This document shows, piece after piece, positions 56,700 through 64,000 of a stretch of DNA of 64,000 nucleotides. The notes under the pieces were generated by a model. It saw only the letters and a list, made by a program, of their open reading frames with translations, made no database searches and was not told where the DNA came from. The number at the start of each line of letters is the position of its first letter. The first letter of the stretch is position 1. This stretch comes from Phalacrocorax aristotelis. Its lineage: Eukaryota > Chordata > Aves > Suliformes > Phalacrocoracidae. Location: the NCBI RefSeq assembly GCF_949628215.1, contig NC_134311.1:21390582-21454581 (forward strand), in the 5' to 3' direction. A program made the translations under genes and the position numbers.

Positions 56700-58273
56700 T
56701 CCTCTCCGTGGTCACGCAGGCAGAACCATAGGGTGGCCTGAGGTGTCTATCCTCTCCTTTGAGAGAGTTGAGACACTACTCTGTAGAGGTGGGGAGCAGG
56801 ACAGATCTTCTTTGAGTTGCTGGACCTCTTGGGATACTTTCTCCACAGCAGAGACTAGCGAGGAAGAGATATTTGTTTCGTAATCCCGGAGGCTATCAAT
56901 CATGTCCGCCAGCGTTGGTGTCTCGTCATCTTTCCAGGACATTACTCCAGTGAGTTTGCATGTGAAGGTGGTGCGCTCCTTACAAACTTCTGCCACATGG
57001 GTCATGTGCACTCGGCTTCATCTGGATCTTTGGATGACTGTTGGTTGTCCAGGTCACCATAAATCACCTCAAGCACAGCTAATTCCCTTAGATACTGGAT
57101 GCCTTTGTCCGTGGTTGTCCATTTTCCTGGGCGGTATGTAACATCTTCTTTAAAGGGATACCTTTCCTTCACTCCAGACAGGAGTCACCTCCAGAGGCTG
57201 AGGGCTTGTGTTTTTTTCCCAATTGCTTTGTCAACACCCCCTTCCCCAGAAAGGGATCCCAGTTGTTTGGCATCCTTTCCCTCTAGTTCCAGGCTACTGG
57301 CCCCATTATCCCAGCATTGGAGCATCCAGGTGACAATGTGCTCACCTGAACGACAGCTGAAATCTTTTTGCATATCTCGCAACTCACTCAAGGACAGGGA
57401 TCGGGTGGTCTCTATTTCATTTATGACTCCTTCCTGCTCTCCTCGTGACGGCCCTGCTTTTTCATCATCCCTTTCTAAATGAGTTGACGTCCACTTCCAA
57501 GATTTCGTCTTGTGTATGGGGGCGACTGATACTGGTACGGGTTGATTCTCTGAGCCAGCTCCAGTACTTGTTGTGGGGGTTTGAGTGGCTGCAGTGCCTG
57601 TTGTCAGGGCTGGATTGTCTACAGTGCCAGTCACTTTGCCTTTCAATCCAGAGACCTTCACTTCCCCCTGGGGGCACTGAATACTGTTGAGCAGGGCTCG
57701 GTACGCATGGGCCAGGCCCCAGCATGTTGCAGTTATCTGTGTCTCTCTGGAGTTCCCAGGGTAACAACATGCTTTCTCCAAGTACTCTACTAGTTTTTCA
57801 GGACTCTGCACTTGTTTGGGGGTGAAACTCCAAAACACTGGGGGTGCCCACTGCCCTAGGTATTTGCCCATGCTATCCCACATGCCCTGCCACTCGTAAC
57901 TATCAAGCCTTGGGGCAGATTTCTGGGTAATATTCTTAAGTTGCTTAGTCAAAACCAAAACAACATGCCCCAAAACTAACAATAAGTGCACCTTAACCAC
58001 CCAAGGATGTTCAAGATACAAAAAGGTTGTTGTAATGGAGGAAGAGACATCACAGAACAAAGTTGCAGAGGTACTATGCTGTATTTCCTCCATATAAAGT
58101 CTCTCCGAGGAGGAGGTATAATTGCTAATTGCCTCAACAAGGTGGTATCCAAAGTACAGTAACAGTTTCAGCAAAAAACCCAAATACCAGATAAAGCTGA
58201 AAACAGGTGTCTGCATAACAAATATGGTAGGCAAAACATCACTAATCACAGCAGAACACAGCAGACTAAACAA
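56700..58273 (-). pseudogene. ERVL gag, largely open
   Basis: A 362-codon frame (57185-58273, minus) contains YEWQGMWDSMGKYLGQWAPP and CCYPGNSRETQITATCWGLA, typical of bird ERVL gag, and a Thr/Pro-rich spacer. After a TGA at 57185-57187 the same protein seems to continue (RYPFKEDV, then a 100-codon frame at 56712-57011 with a Val/Leu-rich possible coiled coil). The first ATG in the open frame is at 58216. Its N-terminal 80 or so residues are strikingly hydrophobic. No zinc knuckle was clearly seen. Confidence 0.82.
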
Positions 58274-58319
58274 GATTAGAGAGATGGGATGCTAGCTAGT
58301 GCCCATAGTCTGTTGCGCT

Positions 58320-59316
58320 GTTAGTGGAGCGCTCTTCAAGTCTTAGAGAAGTGAGCCAGGAGCTCCTGAAGTACTAGGAGCCAACAGGGAAACACCAGTA
58401 AAATACTTCAAAGGAATTAAGGTGTGTTCCTCCAAAAAGGTGACACAGCTATCAGCGCAGCTGAAGTGCCTCTACACCAATGCACACAGCATGCGCAACA
58501 AACAGGAGAAGTTGGAAGCCACCGTGCTGCGAGATAACTATGAAGTAGTTGCCGCTACTGAAACTTGGTGGGATTAATCCCGTAACTGGAGCACTGCTGT
58601 CAATGGCTACATGCTGTTCAGAAGGGACAAGTGAGAAAGGAGGGGCGAAGGGGTTGCCCTCTATGTCAACAAATGGATAGACTGTGATGAGCTGCCTCTG
58701 AAGAATAACCATGAGCAGGTTGAAAGCTTATGGGTAAGAATTAGAGACTGAGCCAACCAAGGAAATTATGTGGTTGGAGTTTACTCTAAGCCTTCTTATT
58801 CCAGCTATAAGAGCTATCATGCTCACAGCTCTCATCCTGCGTGGAGACTTCAGCCACCCTGACATCTGCTGGAAAAGTAGTCCAGTGAGCTATAGGCAAC
58901 TCAGGAGACTCCTGGAGTGCATCGAGGATAATTTCTTAGGCCAGGTATAGACAGCCCTACCAGAGGGGATGCATTACTGGACCTGTTGGTCACCAGTGGA
59001 AGAGAGCTAGTCAGAGACATCAAGGCTGGAGGCAGTGATCAGGCACTGATGGAGTTCGCAGTCCTGAGGGATATGAGACAGGCAAAGAGTAGAGTTAGGA
59101 CCCTGAATTTCAGGAAAACAAAACTGAAGCTGTTCAAGGAATTAGTCAATGGGCCCCCTTGGGAAACTGCCCTCAGGGACAAGGGAGCAGAACAGAGCTA
59201 GCAGATGCTTAAGGACACTTTCTCTAGACAGCATGAGCTCTCAATCCACATGTGTAAGCAATCAGGAAAGGAAGGCGAGAGACTGGCACGGGTGAGTCAA
59301 GATGTGCTAGTCAAAC
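58320..59316 (+). mobile_element. CR1 LINE ORF2, endonuclease part (continuation of the interrupted CR1)
   Basis: The + strand frame shows LKCLYTNAHSMRNKQEKLEA, AATETWWD (then a stop), NGYMLFRRDK, GVALYVNKW, LRGDFSHPDICW and LLVTSGRELVRDIKAGGS, the order of the CR1 endonuclease domain. Several in-frame stops and frameshifts make it non-functional. It ends at codon AAA-C, where the solo LTR has inserted. Confidence 0.92.
59313..59316 (+). repeat. Target-site duplication, left copy (AAAC)
   Basis: AAAC directly before the TG of the LTR, repeated exactly at 59950-59953. Removing the LTR and one copy restores an unbroken CR1 reading frame. Confidence 0.85.
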
Positions 59317-59949
59317 TGATGTCCCAAAGAAAATTGAAGTTTTGGAAATTTCCACTAAGACATAACAATGAACTATGTGAGCTTGGCAAAACAGAATTTT
59401 ATGCCAGAGATGAGAACTGAGAGGTAGGGAAGCACTTGTTTTACAACTATATCCTTGAGGAGAGCTGAGAGACTGGTCAAAACAAACATCCCACCTCAGA
59501 AGCTTCTGAGAACTGAGAACGGGGTGATAACGTGTAGAGTCAAGGAGAACAACTAATTGGGATGGTGATAAGAACTATAAGAACTGCCCATTAGGGGAAT
59601 TAGCCTCATTATAATGGTAAAATTCAGGCCCATAGGCCAGGAACTGCTCCCCCATCCAGTAAGTCCCTTACTCCCTGAGCACACATGGCAAATTAAAGGT
59701 GAGATGTACTTTTACATTGCAGAGAGAAAGAAATTAACCAACTATTAGCTGAGGTGTGTGAATATTAGCTGTGACCAACACATTTAACAGTATAAATGCC
59801 TTGTAGTTTCTTGGTGCAGTGTACTAGCTTTGTGGGTTACCACCTAGCACCAATCTTTGCACAAAAATGAATCAAATAAAATACCTCCACTCTATGTGTA
59901 ATTTGGCGTTTTGCACACTGGGTGAACAAATCCGCTTTTTGGGGTAACA
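59317..59949 (+). mobile_element. Solo LTR of an unassigned endogenous retrovirus, 633 bp
   Basis: Starts TGATGTCCC and ends GGGGTAACA (TG...CA), flanked by AAAC on both sides. TATAAA lies at 59791-59796 and AATAAA at 59875-59880, giving a U3 of about 0.5 kb, a short R and a U5 of about 60 bp. This is unlike the two ERVL-type LTRs in this window. A 4-bp duplication fits gamma-like (class I) retroviruses, but no family name can be given. No coding sequence remains, so it is a solo LTR left by recombination. Orientation follows the TATA and AATAAA order. Confidence 0.85.
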
Positions 59950-59953
59950 AAAC
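59950..59953 (+). repeat. Target-site duplication, right copy (AAAC)
   Basis: Exact copy of the four bases at 59313-59316, directly after the CA end of the LTR. Confidence 0.85.
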
Positions 59954-61190
59954 TAAAGGACAAGAAGGAAATGTACAGGCAGTGGAAGCAGGGACAGGGA
60001 TCCTGGGAAGCGACCTGCGTAGTGGATGAGGGGAAGTCCAAGTTGTCTACTCGGACTTTAGTAAGGCCTTTGACACTGTCCCCCACAGCATTCTCCTGGA
60101 GAAGCTGGCTGCTCATGGCTTGGACAAGTGCAATCTGCGCTGGGTTAAAACCTGGCTGGATGGCCGAGCCCAGAGAGTGGTGGTGAATGGAGTCAAATCC
60201 AGCTGGTGGCCGGTCACAAGTGGTGTTCCCCAGGGCTCAGTGTTGGGGCTGGTCCTGTTCAATATCTTCACTGATGACCTGGATGAGGGGATTGAGTCCA
60301 CCCTCAGTGAGTTTGCAGGTGACACCAAGCTGGGTGGAAGTGTCGATCTGCTGGAAGGTAGGAAGGCCCTACAGAGGGACCTGGAATGGCTGGATCGATG
60401 GGCTGAGGCCAATTGTATGAGATTCAACAAGGCCAAGTGCCGGGTCCTGCACTTGGGTCACAACAACCCCATGCAGCACTACAGGCTTGGGGCGGGGTGG
60501 CTGGAGAGCTGCCTGGAGGAAAACAACCTAGGGGTGCTGGTTGACAGCTGCCTGAACATGAGCCAGCAGTGTGCTCAGGCGGCCAAGGCGGCCAATGGCA
60601 TCCTGGCTTGTATCAGGAATAGTGTGGCCAGCAGGAGCAGGGAGGTGATCGTGCCCCTGTACTCGGCACTGGTGAGGCCGCACCTCGAGTACTGTGTTCA
60701 GCTTTGGGCCCCTCACTACAAGAAGGACATCGAGGTGCTGGAGCGTGTCCAAAGAAGGGCAATGAAACTGGTGAAGGGTCTAGAGAACAAGTCTTATGAG
60801 GAGCAGCTGAGGGAACTGGGGTTGCTTAGCCTGGAGAAGAGGAGGCTGAGGGGAGACCCTATTGCTCTCTACAACTACCTGAAAGGAGGTTGTAGCGAGG
60901 CGGGGTGAGACTCTTCCCCCTAGTAACAAGTGATGAGACGAGAGGAAATGGCCTCACTCTGCTCCAGGGGAAGTTTAGGTTGGACATCGGAAAAAACTTC
61001 TTCACCGAAAGGGTTGTCAGGCATTGGAACAGGCTGCCCAGGGAAGTGGTTGAGTCTCCATCCCTGGAGGTATTTAAAAGAAGGGTAGACGTGGTGCTTG
61101 AGGATATGGTTTACTGGTGGACTTGGCAGTGATAGGTTAGCGGCTGGACTCGATGATCTTAAGGGTCTTTCCAACCTTAATGATCCTATG
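59954..61190 (+). mobile_element. CR1 LINE ORF2, reverse transcriptase C-terminal part and 3' end
   Basis: Continues CR1 with LKDKKEMYRQWKQGQGSW, then jumps near 60019 to [12 protein letters not shown], so the RT fingers are deleted. A 262-codon open frame (60120-60908) follows with [44 protein letters not shown] and [12 protein letters not shown], then the 3' end to CCTTAATGATCCTATG. The RT active site reads FAGD rather than FADD. The open frame is long but lacks the N-terminal half, so it is not an active enzyme. Confidence 0.93.
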
Positions 61191-61807
61191 AGCCAAGAAT
61201 GTGCACTTGCAGCCCAGAGGGTCAACCGTATCCTGGGCTGCATCAAAAGAAGCGTGGCCAGCAGGTCGAGGGAGGTGATTCTGCCCCTCTACTCCACTCT
61301 GGAGTATTGTGTCCAGCTCTGGAGTCCCCAGTACAAAAAAGACATGGACCTGTGGTTCAGGAGGAGGGGCACCAAAGCAATCAGAGGGATGGAACACCTC
61401 TCATATGAGGACCGGTTGAGATTTGAGGTTGCTTAGCCTGGAAGAGAGAAGGTTCCAGGGAGACATTATTGTGGCCTTTCAATACTTTAAAGGGGCTTAT
61501 AAGAAAGATGAGGACAGACTTTTTATTAGGACCCGTAGCAATAGGACAAGGCACAATGGTTTTAAACTGAAAGAAGGTAGATTCAGACTAGATGTAAGGA
61601 AGAATTTTTTTACTATGAGGGTGGTGAAACACTGGAACATGTTGCCCAGAGACGTGGCCGATGCCCATCCCTGGAAGCATTCCAGGTCAGGTTGGACGGG
61701 GCTTTGAGCAACCTGACCTTGTTGAAGATGTCCCTGCTTACTGCAGGGGGTTGGACTAGGTGACCTTTAAAGGTGCCCTCCAGCCTAAACCATTCTATGA
61801 TTCTATC
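61191..61807 (+). mobile_element. Second CR1 LINE 3' end, head-to-tail behind the first
   Basis: Starts in ORF2 at SQECALAAQRVNRILGCIKR and runs through [46 protein letters not shown] and NFFTMRVVKHWN to a 3' UTR ending CCATTCTATGATTCTATC. It is a different subfamily from the preceding copy, as shown by its YKKD and FKLKEGRFRLD sequence. It is 5'-truncated and begins exactly where the first tail ends. Frameshifts split the coding frame. Confidence 0.93.
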
Positions 61808-64000
61808 GTTATATGATCCTCCTGCCTTTTGAAGATATCAAGCTAGTACAATCAGTTAACTTGCATTGACATTCTGGTTGCTTTATTATGGTGTTGGCTG
61901 CAGCGCACTAGAGAGTGCTAGCTAGTCCCAACTCCTCTAGAGTACCAGAAGAACAGATGATTTCAGTGAACACACTGCAATACAGGGTAGCAGCACATCA
62001 GAAAGATTTTAGATATTATTTCCTAAGGGAAAAAAAGGGGAGCATGTCAGTGCTGATCATTTCCAGGTTTCCATAGTTCTTGCTGCATAATTTCAACACT
62101 CACTGGAAAATCACCTAAATACTAAGAAATAAAACCACAGGTCTAGATTTAAGTACAATATCTGAATATAGGTCTTTTTGCATAATAATCTGCCTTCAAA
62201 ACTGAGATCACACCTATGTACAACATACAGTGGGATTCCTAGTTCATATAAAGCCTTAGGGGATGATTTGGAAATCCTTCAAGGATTTGCATTATCCAAG
62301 TGAAAATCGAATAAATCAAACATTGAAGAACTTCTTGAGATGTTGTGAGCTGTTGTTACATCATGTTAACAAAATCTTACTTTAAAAATAAATTTATATA
62401 TTTATATTGGCTACAGTTAGAACTTCTCTCATGCAGCTTTTTGCTATCATTCTTAGTAACAAATACTATTTATGACTTCCTGTATCACATAAATTAAGCT
62501 CTGATGAAGACCTAAATCTTCAAAATTCTTACCACTCTTTCCATGCATAAAATTCAAATATCTTTGCAGTCCCCAAATACAAAAGGCCGTTGCTGTTATA
62601 TAACACACATCCTCATCACGTCATCACTCAGAGGAAAACTCCTTTTTTTTTTTTCTGAACAGTGAGGGAGGAAAAAGGTTGCCGAGTCTTTGTCTGTTTC
62701 CTTAAATCAGTGGTCCTCTTATCCTCTGTATGTATGACAAATTGACATATGACGTGATGACTAATTTTGCAAAACATCGGAGTATGACTTAGAATGGCAA
62801 AACTTGCTGAAAGGTTTTGTGAAAGTTCAGTTTGAAATCCTAAAATACATATTCATTGCAAAGACAGTTATATGCCTGCAAGCATTTACATTCTTTTCTC
62901 TGCTACTTAAAAAACTAATGAAGGGAGGATAGTGTTAGATGCTCAAGCGTTAGCCTTCCAGCCTTTAAATGTCATCGGGGGCTTATTATGTTTTCTTAAC
63001 CATGACCACTACTGTTGTTAGCTTTTTTCTGAGAATCTAACATAACTGGGTAGTGATTTATAGTTCAAAGTGGGGAAGCAGGAAGAGATTAAAGGCTGTC
63101 CCTAAGGAACAAAATACAGGCTGCAGTGTGGAAGGGAAAAAGAAAAGCATAGTAATTTTCCAGAAATTAAAATAACAATGTCACTACCAGTTTTGTGGCT
63201 CCTTTTCAGGCAATATTGCCATTGAAGTCAGTGAACTACAGTCATATTAAATATATTTAAATTTTTATTCACAGCAATATTATTCAGTGCAGAAGCATAT
63301 CAGTTCTTCTAAAAGCATTTATTTGCCACTAACTAAAGGCATGTGTTATTTGTTTTCTTTATCTACTCATAAAATTTAGATCGTGGCTTTTATAATTTTG
63401 ACCTGGTAAATTCTAGAATACTTGGTAAAGCATTAGGGATTGTTGTAAGCAGTACTTTCAGGAAAGAAAAGCATCTCGTCTCCTAAATACTTGTATAATT
63501 TAGTGTAGGAATACACAAAACATTAGTCAAGAACTGTGCAGCAAGAGTGGATGGACTACAGGAGACTGAATTGCCTGCAAAATAAACATGTTTTACATAA
63601 AAATGGGCAGCCTTTGCTTGCCAGCTGTCTCTGCTTTATCAGATCATAGAGTAGTAGAGTCATCTTGGCAGTTTTCGGGAAGGATGTGAAGGAGGACAAG
63701 GCAGAGGCTTTATGGAGTTTAAAAGGTAGCATTGCAGAGGCACTATTATACGAGAAGATATCCTGGTGCTGGAGACCAAAGTCTCTCTGGCACTTCATAC
63801 TAGTGCGCTTTACATGTATTTGCTGCTGCATTTGGTCTTGCAAAATATTTTATTTCAAAAGTCATACTGTTTTAATTCTTAATTCTGTTCTGTTTTAAGC
63901 CTGGTTTAAGTCATATTGTCTTAAGGAGCGCTGCCTTGTTGGGAATTCTGTCTTAGTCCCCCTAGCACACCTCTTTTCTTTGGTATCTGGAAGCAGATGG
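61808..64000. other. Intergenic sequence, no gene recognised
   Basis: AT-rich unique sequence to the window end. Short frames only; a T run at 62643-62655. No repeat family, RNA gene or exon recognised. Confidence 0.6.

Larger units (their letters stand above)
52589..58300 (-). mobile_element. ERVL-like (class III) endogenous retrovirus, defective, inserted in CR1
   Basis: Minus-strand order from right to left is gag, protease, reverse transcriptase, RNase H, integrase, polypurine tract and a partial 3' LTR. No env is found, as expected for ERVL elements, and I see no dUTPase. No 5' LTR or primer-binding site is visible at the right: gag leader gives way to CR1 coding sequence between about 58290 and 58323. 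Lesions include in-frame stops and frameshifts in gag and pol, so it cannot make a full polyprotein. Flanking CR1 is on the + strand. Confidence 0.9.

Noticed and set aside
58962..59420. + strand frame 59205-59420 as a separate small gene
   Set aside because: Its first part is CR1 ORF2 and its last part crosses the LTR boundary at 59317, so it is a chance fusion.

Overview
This window looks like avian nuclear DNA. It is AT-rich with long introns and one CpG island, and every dispersed repeat I can name is a bird type: several CR1 LINEs (RT/endonuclease ORF2 pieces, 3' tails of the ATTCTATGA kind) and class III (ERVL-like) retroviral LTRs and provirus. No bacterial features, CRISPR arrays, rRNA or tRNA genes were seen.

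The one real host gene is PJA2 (praja-2, a RING-H2 E3 ubiquitin ligase that acts on PKA regulatory subunits), on the + strand. A CpG island with inverted CCAAT boxes at about 4.9-5.9 kb holds a putative non-coding exon 1. A 14.9-kb intron follows, then eight coding exons between 20307 and 38287. Every splice junction joins in phase, giving a predicted 700-residue protein that ends with the RING-H2 domain (ligands C624, C627, C642, H644, H647, C650, C661, C664). The 3' UTR probably runs to about 39.5-40.9 kb. Introns carry two solo LTRs (14379-14897 and 30632-31537), both in the sense of the gene, and CR1 scraps.

Downstream of PJA2 the window is mostly repeats and apparently gene-free sequence. 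At 41.5-44.7 kb a + strand CR1 tail sits beside a long minus-strand CR1 with endonuclease and RT. At 51.9-61.8 kb is a nested block: a + strand CR1 (ORF1, then ORF2) is interrupted first by a minus-strand ERVL provirus (gag, protease, RT, RNase H, integrase, one partial LTR; 52589 to about 58300) and again inside ORF2 by a solo LTR (59317-59949) bounded by a 4-bp duplication AAAC. A second, younger-looking 5'-truncated CR1 follows head-to-tail (61191-61807). No gene was recognised in 1-4392, 44.7-51.9 or 61.8-64 kb.

I found no new multi-gene system. The points most worth a second look are the nested transposon history, the unfamiliar 633-bp LTR, the pentanucleotide array in the PJA2 promoter, the LTR with a poly(A) signal just upstream of PJA2 exon 6, and a shared catalytic-site substitution in two CR1 reverse transcriptases.
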